64,000 bases of DNA, taken from positions 1 to 64,000 of the forward strand of contig CALSLT010000050.1 in assembly GCA_943787265.1 (NCBI GenBank), written 5' to 3'. Positions 1 to 7,886 of the stretch are shown piece after piece. This stretch comes from an uncultured Planctomycetaceae bacterium (GTDB lineage: Bacteria > Planctomycetota > Planctomycetia > Planctomycetales > Planctomycetaceae). Within the stretch, counting starts at the first letter, position 1. Every line of letters begins with the position of its first letter. The notes beneath the pieces are model-generated. The model made no database searches. It saw only the letters and a program-made list of their open reading frames with translations, and was not told the DNA's origin. Position numbers and translations under genes: made by a program.

Positions 1-1254
1 CTGATCGAAGCGCTCGTCCGAAAGCACAACAACATCTGCGTCGTCGGCGACGATGATCAATCAATCTACGGTTGGCGTGGCGCCGAGGTGACGCACATTC
101 TGAACTTCGGTCAGTATTTCAAAGGCGCGAAGACAATTCGCCTCGAAGAAAACTATCGCTGCACCGATCGAATTCTGGACCTCGCCAACCGACTGGTTAA
201 ACACAACAAAGGTCGGCACGACAAAGAACTTCGAGCGAACAAGACGTCCGTTTCTGATGTGCGTTTCCGAGAGTTTGATGACGAGCAAGTCGAGGCGGAA
301 TACATCGCTCGCGAAATTCAGTTCATGATCAATAAGAAGGACGTCCCGCCGCAGGACATCTGCATTCTCTTCCGCACGAACGAACAACCTCGCGTCTTCG
401 AATCAGAGCTTCGTCGTCACGAGATTCGCTACGTGATGATGGGCAGTCAGTCGTTCTTCGACAAACGCGAAATTCGCGACATCCTGGCTTACCTCAAGGT
501 GCTCGAGAATCCGCGCGACGAGAACTCGCTGCTGAGAATCATCAACGTCCCTTCGCGAGGCATCGGCGATGCGACGATCGAGAAGGTTTTAAAGCGAGCT
601 GTGCGCGAGGGAGTCCCGATCTGGGACGCCGCTCCGGGAGCACACGCCGACGGCGAAATTACCGACAAAGCCGTCAAAGCGATGAATCGGTTTTCGATGC
701 TGCTCGATTCTTATCGAAAGAAACTGAGAACTTCACCGAAAGACTTGCCGACAATCCTCGAAAACCTGCTGCACGAAATCGACTACGACAGCGAAATTCG
801 GAAGCAGTACAAGAAGGAAGAAATGCAGGTTGCGAAGACGGAAATCGTCGATCAGATGATCGACTCGCTTCGAGAGTACGTTGCAAGATCCGACAAGCCG
901 TCGCTGCAGGGGTATCTCGAAGAAACGCTGCTCAACGGTCCGGACATGGGTGACGACAAAGAGAAGCTGATGAATGAGCAGGCCGTCAAACTGATGACTC
1001 TGCACAGTGCGAAGGGACTGGAGTTTCCGCGTGTCTATATGGTCGGGATGGAAGAAGGTCTGCTACCACACAAGCGGGCCGTCGACGAAGAAGGCTCGGC
1101 GATCGACGAAGAACGCCGGCTGTGTTACGTCGGCATCACCCGAGCCCAGGATCACCTCACCCTGACCCGAGCCGCTGCCCGCAAGAAATGGGGCAAGAAA
1201 CGACTCTCAATTCCTTCGCGTTTTATCCGTGAAATGCGAGGCAAGGACGAATAG
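1..1254 (+). CDS. UvrD/PcrA/Rep-type 3'-5' DNA helicase, C-terminal part (5' end outside window)
   Basis: Superfamily 1A helicase that unwinds DNA during repair and replication restart. The frame is open from base 1, so the start lies upstream; 417 residues are visible. Motif II/III is seen at residues 14-28 (VVGDDDQSIYGWRGA). Motif V is LMTLHSAKGLEF near residue 331 and motif VI is EERRLCYVGITRAQ near 371, with the arginine finger. The C-terminal end (IPSRFIREM) is typical of PcrA/UvrD. The N-terminal Walker A half is missing only because of the window edge. PcrA, UvrD and Rep cannot be separated confidently from this fragment. The gene reads towards the S26-like gene about 90 bp downstream. 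Confidence 0.95.
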   Translation: MIEALVRKHNNICVVGDDDQSIYGWRGAEVTHILNFGQYFKGAKTIRLEENYRCTDRILDLANRLVKHNKGRHDKELRANKTSVSDVRFREFDDEQVEAEYIAREIQFMINKKDVPPQDICILFRTNEQPRVFESELRRHEIRYVMMGSQSFFDKREIRDILAYLKVLENPRDENSLLRIINVPSRGIGDATIEKVLKRAVREGVPIWDAAPGAHADGEITDKAVKAMNRFSMLLDSYRKKLRTSPKDLPTILENLLHEIDYDSEIRKQYKKEEMQVAKTEIVDQMIDSLREYVARSDKPSLQGYLEETLLNGPDMGDDKEKLMNEQAVKLMTLHSAKGLEFPRVYMVGMEEGLLPHKRAVDEEGSAIDEERRLCYVGITRAQDHLTLTRAAARKKWGKKRLSIPSRFIREMRGKDE

Positions 1255-1346
1255 CCGGAACATTATTGAAACCTGTGACAACTCTTTCGGGTACTCCTGC
1301 CGGTTGCTAAGTCGTCGTTCGTTTTCACGTCTCGCGAGGTGTTCCG

Positions 1347-1733
1347 ATGAAGAGTCAGGCTGCTGCAGACTGCGATCGTTTTTCCAACAACTGGTGGAAA
1401 GCGAAGCTCAAGAATCTCGGCATCTCCATCCTCGTTGCCGTGATTCTGGCAATGGTTATCCGCACGACGGTTGCCGAAAGTTTTGTCGCGGCCACTGACG
1501 CCGTCTCGCCGGAGATTCGCAAGAACAGCCGCACGTTGGTCTATAAACTAGCCAGCGAATACTCGCCCGGCGACATAATCGTCTACCGCAACGACGACGG
1601 TAAATCCATGCTTGGCAGAGTGGCCGCATCAGACAAACCGGCCTCCGAACTAACCATCGAGCGAAACAACGAACCACCCGAAACGATCCCGCTCAACAAC
1701 GTCATCGGTCGAGTGATCCTCAACTCACGGTGA
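1347..1733 (+). CDS. S26 signal-peptidase-like membrane protein, probable pseudoenzyme
   Basis: 128 residues. One transmembrane segment (about residues 22-40) is followed by a short S26 peptidase-like beta domain: RTTVAESFVA, then LASEYSPGDIIVYR and LGRVAA. Type I signal peptidases use a Ser in a box like PSGSMxPTL and a Lys in a KR motif. At the equivalent places this protein has ATDAVSPEI and GRVAA, so by eye both the nucleophile Ser and the general-base Lys are absent. It keeps the membrane anchor and the SPGDIIVY strand typical of the fold. The ATG is preceded by GAGG in CGCGAGGTG. It is probably non-catalytic (scaffold or regulator), but function is unknown; a distant, differently arranged peptidase cannot be excluded. 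Confidence 0.7.
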   Translation: MKSQAAADCDRFSNNWWKAKLKNLGISILVAVILAMVIRTTVAESFVAATDAVSPEIRKNSRTLVYKLASEYSPGDIIVYRNDDGKSMLGRVAASDKPASELTIERNNEPPETIPLNNVIGRVILNSR

Positions 1734-1774
1734 GGATGTCGATTGCAAAATTTGGCAGTCATTCCCCGACTACG

Positions 1775-2104
1775 TCACTTGGCAGGTAGCGATTCGACGA
1801 ACTCTTTGGCCAGAGTCAGCAGGGCGTCGCGGATGCCGTCGTGTTCGATCGCTGTTTCGCTGACATCGACCATTCCGCCCATGCGGCGGCCGGTGAAGGA
1901 CAGCGGTTCGACACCATCCAGTTCCAAAGCGGCGGCTTCGTTGTCCTTGCCGACTCGTGCCATGCCGCCACCCTTGTGGACTCCGCAGAGCATGTTGCCG
2001 TTCAGCATGAAGCACAGGCCGCCGAACATTTTTTTCTCGGTGACTCCCGACAAATCTGACAGAGCGTCCCGCAGGATCTGAGCGTGTTGTTCGCTGAATG
2101 CCAT
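1775..2104 (-). CDS. TfoX N-terminal domain family protein
   Basis: 109 residues matching the TfoX N-terminal domain: the start MAFSEQHAQILRDAL, then KKMFGGLCFMLNGNMLCGV, and a later GRRMGGMV segment. Many bacteria have such stand-alone domains, sometimes called competence-regulator-like; their biochemical role is poorly known. The ATG at 2104 was chosen because the conserved domain begins there and because it lies one base after the stop codon of the ArsR-like gene on the same strand, so the two are almost certainly cotranscribed and probably translationally coupled. It is the last gene of a minus-strand run of small proteins (DUF1569, SRPBCC, ArsR, TfoX). Confidence 0.85.
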   Translation of the reverse strand: MAFSEQHAQILRDALSDLSGVTEKKMFGGLCFMLNGNMLCGVHKGGGMARVGKDNEAAALELDGVEPLSFTGRRMGGMVDVSETAIEHDGIRDALLTLAKEFVESLPAK

Positions 2105-2105
2105 C

Positions 2106-2468
2106 TTACGCGCTCCTGCCCTTCTTCTTCGTTTTCGGTTTGGCCTTCGAGTCAGACTCGGCGACCTCTTTAACTCGAAGCAACGTGTTCGACCAGTAAG
2201 CTTCGTACTTGCCGATCCACCGTTCGAGGATGTCGCGGATCGGTGCGGCGTTGAGCGAGTTGATCCGGCATCGCCCTTCGGCTCGCGTTTTAACCAGCCC
2301 TGCCTCACGCAGAACATCCAGATGTTTCATAACGCCGAAACGTGAAAGCTGTTGGAAGGCTTCGACGATCGCGGTCGTCCGTCGCGGGCCGTCGCGCAGC
2401 ATGTCCAGAATCTCTCGACGTGTTGGGTCCGAGAGTGCTTTCCAGACGTGATCGAGATCTTTGGCCAT
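2106..2468 (-). CDS. ArsR-type winged-helix transcriptional regulator
   Basis: 120 residues. The N-terminal half is a classical ArsR winged helix: LDHVWKALSDPTRREILDML (residues 4-23), a recognition region around QQLSRFGVMKHLDVL, then a wing (REAGLVKTRAEGRCRINSLN). No metal-binding Cys cluster is seen. The tail is rich in Lys and Ser (KAKPKTKKKGRSA). Regulators of this type are often paired with an SRPBCC/AHSA1 protein, and one lies directly upstream in the same operon. The start was placed at MAKDLDHVW rather than further upstream because the upstream reading frame runs through the palindromic repeat at 2493-2548. Confidence 0.9.
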   Translation of the reverse strand: MAKDLDHVWKALSDPTRREILDMLRDGPRRTTAIVEAFQQLSRFGVMKHLDVLREAGLVKTRAEGRCRINSLNAAPIRDILERWIGKYEAYWSNTLLRVKEVAESDSKAKPKTKKKGRSA

Positions 2469-2492
2469 AACCTTCTCGCAGCGACAGTCACC

Positions 2493-2548
2493 GTAGGGTG
2501 CGTCTTGACGCACCACCGGAACGAAGGGTGCGTCAAGACGCACCCTAC
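2493..2548. repeat. REP-like palindromic repeat pair (GTAGGGTGCGTC type)
   Basis: Two head-to-head copies of a short palindrome: GTAGGGTGCGTCTTGACGCACC at one side and its reverse-complement form ending GACGCACCCTAC at the other, separated by about ten bases. Each copy can form its own hairpin (GGTGCGTC/GACGCACC) and the pair can form a larger one. The element lies between the ArsR and SRPBCC genes. A second pair of the same family is at 9125-9189, so this is a dispersed repeat and not a local terminator. Confidence 0.85.
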
Positions 2549-2552
2549 AATA

Positions 2553-2984
2553 TCACTCGGACAGTCTCTTAACGCCATTCAGAAAGTTGTCCCAGCCGAG
2601 CACAACACCTTCTCGATGACTGTCGTCAACCATGCCGACGGCTCGGTGTCGTAGCGACAGCTCAGTGCCGCCCGAGATTTGATCTAAACGAAATTGGATA
2701 TGCCCGGCCACGGCGTACGACATAAACATTGGGCCCTGGATTTCGATCAGCGTTGGTGGCTTGATGACCTGCACGAAGCCCCATAGATGCCCCTGGCGGT
2801 CGCCCAGGTCACGAAACCAGCGGCCGCCTGGCCACTCTTCAAGGACCATCGGCATCGGTTTGTTGTCGGGAGTTGAACTTTCTTCTGTCAGACGCCGAAT
2901 CAAAGCTCGCCATGCATCGCCGATCGCCGCGTCAATTTCGATTGACTGAGTAAGGTCCAGTGTCAAATCCTGAATGTCGGCCAT
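2553..2984 (-). CDS. SRPBCC/AHSA1 (START-like) family protein
   Basis: 143 residues with the features of the Bet v1-like SRPBCC fold: TQSIEIDAAIGDAWRALI at the start, a central EEWPGGRWFRDLG and GFVQVIKPPTLIEIQGP, and a C-terminal helix ending GWDNFLNGVKRLSE. Members bind hydrophobic ligands or act as AHSA1-like domains; the ligand here is unknown. It sits between the DUF1569 gene (37 bp upstream) and the ArsR gene, all on the minus strand, separated from the latter by the palindromic repeat. An SRPBCC protein next to an ArsR regulator is a recurrent pairing in bacteria. Confidence 0.85.
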   Translation of the reverse strand: MADIQDLTLDLTQSIEIDAAIGDAWRALIRRLTEESSTPDNKPMPMVLEEWPGGRWFRDLGDRQGHLWGFVQVIKPPTLIEIQGPMFMSYAVAGHIQFRLDQISGGTELSLRHRAVGMVDDSHREGVVLGWDNFLNGVKRLSE

Positions 2985-3021
2985 TGGATTTCCTTCGTTG
3001 GAATATGTCTTTGCGAACGAG

Positions 3022-3495
3022 TTACTTGGACTCTGCTTCTACGAGAAAGCTCATGTGGAGTTCGGCATGTCTCAAATGAAAGTTGATCCAGCCTTCTTTG
3101 CCGATGTTGCCAAATGCCGGGTGAAGCACTCGATCCGGTTCTTCCTGCTGTCTGGTAATCGCCTTTCTCAAGCCGCCGAGTTCATCCTCGAGCGAAGTGT
3201 CTTCCGGAACGAACTCGGGAACGCTTTTAAATCCGGCCGGCAGTGCCCTGTACAGAAACTTTCGTTTCATAAGAAGTGACATCAGGAAACGGGCTGGCGC
3301 TGGTAGCAGAAAGTTCATCCCGTCGATGGACCCGTCCATCGTACGGGCCAGATGCCCGTAGATTTGTGCCTTCGACCAGTTGCCCAGCATCCGGACGTCA
3401 GCCTGTGAAAGTCGTTCAGCTTCCTGAAGAAACTCGTCAAGCGACGCGTAACGGACTTTCCGGCGTCCTTCTACTTTCTTCGTGGTGACGGCCAT
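3022..3495 (-). CDS. DUF1569 family protein (DinB-like superfamily)
   Basis: 157 residues. The pattern YASLDEFLQEAERL near the start, GNWSKAQIYGHLARTMDGSIDG in the middle and HPAFGNIGKEGWINFHLRHAELHMSF at the end is that of DUF1569 proteins, four-helix bundles related to DinB/YfiT metal-binding proteins. The His residues in YGHLA and in HLRHAELH fit the usual three-His metal site, but the metal and the reaction are not known. It is probably the first gene of the minus-strand operon continuing into SRPBCC, ArsR and TfoX-N. Confidence 0.85.
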   Translation of the reverse strand: MAVTTKKVEGRRKVRYASLDEFLQEAERLSQADVRMLGNWSKAQIYGHLARTMDGSIDGMNFLLPAPARFLMSLLMKRKFLYRALPAGFKSVPEFVPEDTSLEDELGGLRKAITRQQEEPDRVLHPAFGNIGKEGWINFHLRHAELHMSFLVEAESK

Positions 3496-3611
3496 TCACA
3501 TCTCCGAGGTTGACAGTTTCGAGAATCGACAATAATGTGACTGAAAGGTAACGTAATGTTGTCCGCACATCAATCACGCAGTTTTAGCCAGTCGAAGAAC
3601 GGAAAATCAAA

Positions 3612-4011
3612 ATGCCATCACACGTTAATCCGGTCAATTGGTTCGAGATTCCCGTCACTGACCTGAGTCGGGCCAAAGCGTTTTATGAAACGATTCTCGC
3701 CCTGGAAATCACTGAGTCGGAGATGGGGGCCAAACAAGATGGGCTGGTTTCCGATGGAAATGGGCGCTGCTGGTTCGACTGGTGCGTTACTCAAAGGCGA
3801 TGGCTACACGCCTTCGCACGACGGCTCTCTGGTTTACATTCACGTCGACGCGATTGATCCAACTTTGGAATTGATCGATGGCAACGGCGGCAAGACACTG
3901 ATGCCTCGCATGAGCATTGGTCAGCACGGATTCATCGCCCACTTCGAAGACACAGAGGGCAATCGAGTAGCTCTGCACGAATCTCCGGCCGAGGCTCCAG
4001 GGGTCTGCTAG
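3612..4011 (+). pseudogene. VOC (glyoxalase/dioxygenase-fold) protein, frameshifted
   Basis: The start MPSHVNPVNWFEIPVTDLSRAKAFYETIL is the first VOC beta-alpha unit. After residue 41 the frame must move by +1 (one surplus base near 3735) to continue with MGWFPMEMGAAGSTGALL, then SLVYIHVDAIDPTLELI, FIAHFEDTEGNRVALHES. Joined, the two parts give a normal single-domain VOC protein of about 132 residues with the expected His/Glu metal positions. Either the gene is broken or the read has an insertion error. The stop codon is also altered: TAG at 4009-4011 is made of the duplicated TA plus the first G of the IS630-family element. The empty-site sequence would read TAA, so insertion itself did not change protein length. 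Confidence 0.85.
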
Positions 4012-4018
4012 AGCATTT

Positions 4019-4624
4019 TCAGAGTTGGTTTGCAGTGTATCCACAGTGTCTGAAGTAGTTCCGGCATTCGGCAGGGGTGAACTCGTCGACGAGTTTGCCG
4101 ATGCGGTCCCAGAGTGCCTGGACGGTTCGTTCGCCGAACTTGCGAAGGAGAGTTTTGAGCTTGGAGAACGCCAGTTCGATGGGGTTTAAGTCGGGGCTGT
4201 AAGGCGGCAGGTACGCCAGGGTTGCTCCAGCCTGGCTGATGGCTTCGCGGACGCCGGGCTTCTTGTGGCTGCTTAAATTGTCCATGACGACGATGTCGCC
4301 GCGGTGAAGTGTGGGGACCAGTTGCTGCTGGACGTAAGCCAGAAACAGGTCGCCGTTCATGGCTCCGTCAATCACCATCGGAGCCGTCATTCCTGAAGTG
4401 CGAATCGCACCGACGAAAGTCGTCGCTTGCCAGCGTCCGTGAGGTACGTCAGAAACAACCCGTTCGGACTTTGGTCCCCAGCCATACAACCGAGCCATTT
4501 TTGTGTTGGCTCCCGTTTCGTCAAGGAACACCAGGCGTTCGACTGGCTGCTGCGAAAGCAGGATGTTCCACCAGCGCCGACGTTGCACGACGTCAGGCCG
4601 CTTCTGTTCGGCTGCGTGGATCAC
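4019..4624 (-). CDS. IS630-family transposase, DDE catalytic reading frame
   Basis: About 201 residues beginning at a GTG. The DDE triad is visible: D in FLDETGAN, D in IVVMDNLSSHK and E in SPDLNPIELAF, the last motif being diagnostic of IS630. The frame lies +1 (or -2) relative to the HTH frame. Removing one A from the A7 run would fuse the two as ...VLKKVIHAAEQKRPDV..., which matches the normal continuous IS630 transposase. Expression could depend on transcriptional slippage or recoding at the A7, or the element may have lost its continuous frame. Confidence 0.9.
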   Translation of the reverse strand: MIHAAEQKRPDVVQRRRWWNILLSQQPVERLVFLDETGANTKMARLYGWGPKSERVVSDVPHGRWQATTFVGAIRTSGMTAPMVIDGAMNGDLFLAYVQQQLVPTLHRGDIVVMDNLSSHKKPGVREAISQAGATLAYLPPYSPDLNPIELAFSKLKTLLRKFGERTVQALWDRIGKLVDEFTPAECRNYFRHCGYTANQL

Positions 4625-4958
4625 TTTTTTTCAGCACGATGCCCCACGTCTTTAGAGCCAGCCACACTGTCGACAAACATACCGGCAACTCCAGGCGTTC
4701 GCGCAGTTCTTCCAGCGTGATCCCGGAATTCAGCTCCACGACGGTTAAGATTCTGTCGCGATACTCCTGCAGTTTCGGCTTCACTCCCGGTTTCCCGTCA
4801 CGAGGCTCCAGAGTCCCTTTCTCAGTGCGCAACGTCTTCCAGTTGTAAACTGTCCGCGGTGAAACTGAATACTTCACGGCAGCCTTCTCCGCCGACATCC
4901 CCGCTTGGACATCCGCCATCACTCGATTCCGCAAATCCATTCCGTACGATGAAGCCAT
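4593..4958 (-). CDS. IS630-family transposase, N-terminal (HTH) reading frame
   Basis: 121 residues with a helix-turn-helix DNA-binding region: MDLRNRVMADVQAGMSAEKAAVKYSVSPRTVYNWK (about residues 7-41), then a second HTH-like stretch GITLEELRERLELPVCLSTVWLAL. It corresponds to the DNA-binding half of IS630 transposases, which in many elements is one protein with the DDE half. Here the frame ends 32 bp inside the next frame. A run of seven A (4625-4631 on the plus strand as T7) lies at the overlap and could allow slippage into the catalytic frame. Confidence 0.9.
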   Translation of the reverse strand: MASSYGMDLRNRVMADVQAGMSAEKAAVKYSVSPRTVYNWKTLRTEKGTLEPRDGKPGVKPKLQEYRDRILTVVELNSGITLEELRERLELPVCLSTVWLALKTWGIVLKKSDPRSRTEAA

Positions 4959-5118
4959 CTTCGTCCTCCTTGAGTCTGATCAACTCAGGAAGCCTACTGC
5001 AAACACCTACCGCAACTGCAGATTAATTCCAAAAGTGCTCTAAGACACATTGTTGCCTGTTCGAAAACATCCCCACTTTAAGAATACCGAATTCAATTCA
5101 AGGCAGAGGAGAACGACC

Positions 5119-5613
5119 ATGAACGTTATCGACTTCGTCAAGTTGTCACTGGAGAACAGCCGTGGCTGGGCGATGGGCCTGATTACTGACATGAAGGACT
5201 CGCCGTTAACTCAACCAACTCCGAACGGCGGCAACCATCCGTTGTGGGTTCTTGGGCATGTCGTTCGAGCGGAAAGCGATCTGCTCGACGGATTCATCCT
5301 CGGGCAGCCAAACCGTTTTCCCGAATTGGAATGCTTTTCGATGGGGCTGACCCCGTCGACCGAAGCAAGCGACTATCCATCAATGGATGAATTGCTCGCG
5401 AAGGCCGAAGAAATCCGTGCGGCAACGATCGCTCATCTGGACACTCTGACCGACGCAGACCTTGATCAGAAGAGCCACGCTCCCGAAGAGTTCGGTCCGT
5501 TCTTTGGAACGGTCGGTGCCTGCCTGGCCGCGATGACGACTCACATGAGCTTCCACGCTGGCCAGGTCGCCGACGCTCGACGAGCAGCCGGCCGCGCCCC
5601 GCTGATGGCGTAG
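5119..5613 (+). CDS. DinB family protein
   Basis: 164 residues of the DinB/YfiT-like four-helix bundle: an N-terminal helix MNVIDFVKLSLENSRGWAMGLITDM, the metal-site His in NHPLWVLGHVVRAESDLL, and the C-terminal THMSFHAGQVADARRAAGRAPL where the last two His are expected. DinB-like proteins bind a divalent metal; some are thiol transferases, most are uncharacterised. The ATG at 5119 is preceded by AGAGGAGA. A hairpin followed by T residues at 5649-5685 probably ends the transcript. Confidence 0.9.
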   Translation: MNVIDFVKLSLENSRGWAMGLITDMKDSPLTQPTPNGGNHPLWVLGHVVRAESDLLDGFILGQPNRFPELECFSMGLTPSTEASDYPSMDELLAKAEEIRAATIAHLDTLTDADLDQKSHAPEEFGPFFGTVGACLAAMTTHMSFHAGQVADARRAAGRAPLMA

Positions 5614-5648
5614 CCGAGTTTTCATTCGGTCTCAGATTCGGCAATACG

Positions 5649-5686
5649 AAACGACGCTTGTCAAACAGTTGGCAGGCGTCGTTTTC
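5649..5686 (+). terminator. Rho-independent terminator after DinB gene
   Basis: Inverted repeat AAACGACGC...GCGTCGTTT with an inner imperfect extension (TTGTCAA/TTGGCA), followed by TTTTCGTT. It lies 36 bp after the DinB stop and just before the 3' end of the convergent FG-GAP gene, so it may work in both directions. Confidence 0.7.
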
Positions 5687-5694
5687 GTTGCGCA

Positions 5695-6918
5695 TCAGTT
5701 CGAATTTTCAGCGTGCTTCGCTCGGTTCAAGAAGACAAACGAGCCTAGTTTAGATCCGGTCAGCACGTCGGGACGCTGGTCGCCGTTCACATCTTTCACC
5801 TGGATTTGGACGCCGACTCCGGAACGATCATCGATCAAGTGCGGAACATATTTCACCTCGCCAACGGTCGGACGCGTGAGCTGAAACCAGTAAACGACCG
5901 GCGCAGCCTCTGGCTCCACGTCGCCAGTTGGTCCGTGAGCCCAGCGGCGCTTTCCGCAGACGATGTCCTTCAGGCCGTCTCCGTCGATGTCAGCTAGTTC
6001 GAGCGCATGTGGCTGAGAGAACGCGACTCCGAATTTCTTTTCTTCGGAACGGTCACCCATAATTCGGTGCTCCCGAAAGTTGATCGAGCCATCAGGATTT
6101 GTGAAGTGTTCGAACCAGGCGAGTCCCCACAGGTGAGCATGCAGTGACGAGATGACATCCTGGTCGCCATCGCCGTCAACGTCATACGCAAACATCTGAG
6201 CTCCACCTCGATCAGTAGAAAACTTCCCACGATGGAACGTCCAGTTTTCACTCGACTTCGCTGGCTGTTCGTACCAGCCGTCGTTGATGATCAGGTCGGG
6301 TCGGCCGTCTCTGTTGACGTCTCCGACTCCTTCGCCGTGATAGAACTGCGGCCAGTCTTCGTCTTCACCAATCGACACGAACTTCCACGGCTCGCGAGGC
6401 TGCTTTGGTTGAGGCTCGATCCAACCCCATCGTCCATCCCAGTGGGAGATGACCTGCCGTGACTTGTCGCGACGCAAATTCACGAGCGTCGGTGATTCGC
6501 CACGTACTCGTTCGAAAGCAAAATGTTTCTCCCAGAGCTGGTCAGCGTCGGCGGGATTCTCGTACCAGTATGCCGCGTGCTTATGAACTCGACCGAGCAC
6601 CATAATGTCCGGCTTACCATCGCCGCTGAAGTCATGCACAAAGCTGAACATGCTGTTGCTGGGCGATGCCTCCGGCGGCAGCGGAACGGCCGGGTAGAAT
6701 TCATGAGCCTGTTTGAAATCCGGGCCTGAGTACCAGAACGGCCCGGCCACGACATCGACGTGACCATCGTCATTGATGTCTCCAGCGTCGATCCCGTCGC
6801 AATAGTAGCGATCCGTTAATTGAATCTTCTCAAACGAAACATTCGGCGGAGCGGCATTGGACATTCGTGTCAGCAGGAGCAGCGTCGCGACCGCAAGCGA
6901 GAATCGTTCGGAGTTCAT
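5695..6918 (-). CDS. Secreted FG-GAP/VCBS-repeat protein
   Basis: 407 residues. A signal peptide (about residues 1-22, ending SNAAPP) is followed by six repeats, each with a calcium-loop-like motif: DINDDGHVDVV, DFSGDGKPDIM, DVNRDGRPDLI, DVDGDGDQDVI, DIDGDGLKDIV and DVNGDQRPDVL. This is the layout of FG-GAP/VCBS proteins that fold as a beta-propeller and bind Ca2+. It is exported, probably periplasmic or surface-bound. Such proteins are abundant in planctomycetes and their ligands are mostly unknown. GGTGGGA precedes the ATG. Confidence 0.9.
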   Translation of the reverse strand: MNSERFSLAVATLLLLTRMSNAAPPNVSFEKIQLTDRYYCDGIDAGDINDDGHVDVVAGPFWYSGPDFKQAHEFYPAVPLPPEASPSNSMFSFVHDFSGDGKPDIMVLGRVHKHAAYWYENPADADQLWEKHFAFERVRGESPTLVNLRRDKSRQVISHWDGRWGWIEPQPKQPREPWKFVSIGEDEDWPQFYHGEGVGDVNRDGRPDLIINDGWYEQPAKSSENWTFHRGKFSTDRGGAQMFAYDVDGDGDQDVISSLHAHLWGLAWFEHFTNPDGSINFREHRIMGDRSEEKKFGVAFSQPHALELADIDGDGLKDIVCGKRRWAHGPTGDVEPEAAPVVYWFQLTRPTVGEVKYVPHLIDDRSGVGVQIQVKDVNGDQRPDVLTGSKLGSFVFLNRAKHAENSN

Positions 6919-7019
6919 CTGAAATTCCCACCGAGCTTCGAAGGCATTTAATTAACCGGCCACGGCCCTTCCGATGTCGGTTTCGAAGTCGGGCTTCAAT
7001 CGTGACGCTCTTGCACGAA

Positions 7020-7056
7020 GCAGCCATCGACGTGTCAACTGGACGTCGATGGCTGC
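7020..7056. terminator. 14-bp perfect hairpin downstream of ndk
   Basis: GCAGCCATCGACGT and its exact reverse complement are separated by nine bases. It lies about 95 bp past the ndk stop and between two minus-strand genes. No clear T run follows on either strand, so it could be a weak terminator or another palindromic element. Confidence 0.5.
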
Positions 7057-7151
7057 ATTGTGGGCAGGAGACTATGCCAAAACTGAAAACGATCGGTTCA
7101 CGCTGGATGGCGTTGAACGATCGGCATCGACTTTCGGCACTAACCAAAAGC

Positions 7152-7619
7152 CTATTTCTCGTCGTCGGCACAAACCCAGCCGCCGAGAGTCGTTTCGTAG
7201 TCGCACAGTTCGGCATCGCTGAAGTAGATGGCGATTTCTCGAGCGGCGGCTTCCGGGCCATCGCTGCCATGAACCAGGTTCATTTGGCGGCTGACTCCGT
7301 AGTCGCCTCGGATGGTGCCGAGCGGGGCTTCGCGACCGTTGGTGGCTCCAAGCATTGCTCGCACGACGCCGATTGCTTCCGGGCCTTCGAGAACCATCGC
7401 GACGACCGGGCCGGACGTGATGAATTCTTCGAGCAGCGGGTAGAACGGTCGTTCGAGGTGCTCTTCGTAGTGCTTCTGAGCGAGTTCCTTGGTGACCTGC
7501 AGCATTTTCAGGCCAACCGTCTTCAGGCCTTTTCGTTCGAAGCGACTGTAGAGTTCTCCAACGAGTCGTCGTTGCACAGCGTCCGGCTTGAAGATCACAA
7601 ATGTTCGTTCCGTAGCCAT
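7152..7619 (-). CDS. ndk: Nucleoside diphosphate kinase
   Basis: 155 residues. It transfers the terminal phosphate of ATP to nucleoside diphosphates through a phosphohistidine, keeping (d)NTP pools balanced in the cytoplasm. The start TFVIFKPDAVQRRLVG has the conserved Lys11. The catalytic His is H117 in RQMNLVHGSDGPEAA, the NxxHGSD signature. EREIAIYF-type and C-terminal sequences are as expected, and the length is at the long end of the usual 135-155 residues. The ATG is preceded by AAAGACGGA. It appears to be a single-gene unit. Confidence 0.97.
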   Translation of the reverse strand: MATERTFVIFKPDAVQRRLVGELYSRFERKGLKTVGLKMLQVTKELAQKHYEEHLERPFYPLLEEFITSGPVVAMVLEGPEAIGVVRAMLGATNGREAPLGTIRGDYGVSRQMNLVHGSDGPEAAAREIAIYFSDAELCDYETTLGGWVCADDEK

Positions 7620-7886
7620 TTTCGTCCGTCTTTCTGAGAGGTTTTACTCGACAAATTGTATGGGGCGTGCCGGTTTTCCGGCTGCATGTGGGCAGGGTAG
7701 CCGAACATTCCTGACCGTCGCAACGGGCGTCGCGTTGTGCTTTCCGAGGATTCCCGGCAGCTCTCCGTTTGAGTCCGAAGTGTCTCACGCTATGCTCTGC
7801 GGCTTGATCCACGTGGCGGCTTTCGGTCGCGTGCGAATTCGGCGTCAAATCCAACAATCACTCCACCATAAAAGAGGCGGCGAGTC

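Larger units (their letters stand above)
4011..5040 (-). mobile_element. IS630-family insertion sequence, 1,030 bp, with TA target duplication
   Basis: The ends are GAGCATTTTCAGA at the left and, read inward from the right, GAGCACTTTTGGA, an imperfect terminal inverted repeat. The element is flanked on both sides by TA (4009-4010 and 5041-5042), the target duplication expected of IS630/Tc1-mariner transposases. It carries two overlapping reading frames on the minus strand (HTH part and DDE part). It sits exactly in the stop codon of the VOC gene. Confidence 0.92.

Noticed and set aside
4593..4640. Standard -1 programmed frameshift in the IS630-family element
   Set aside because: The relation of the two frames is +1 (or -2), so a simple -1 shift at the A7 run does not join them.
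6867..7637. Long plus-strand open frame opposite ndk
   Set aside because: It is antisense to the clearly coding ndk gene and has no recognisable protein features.
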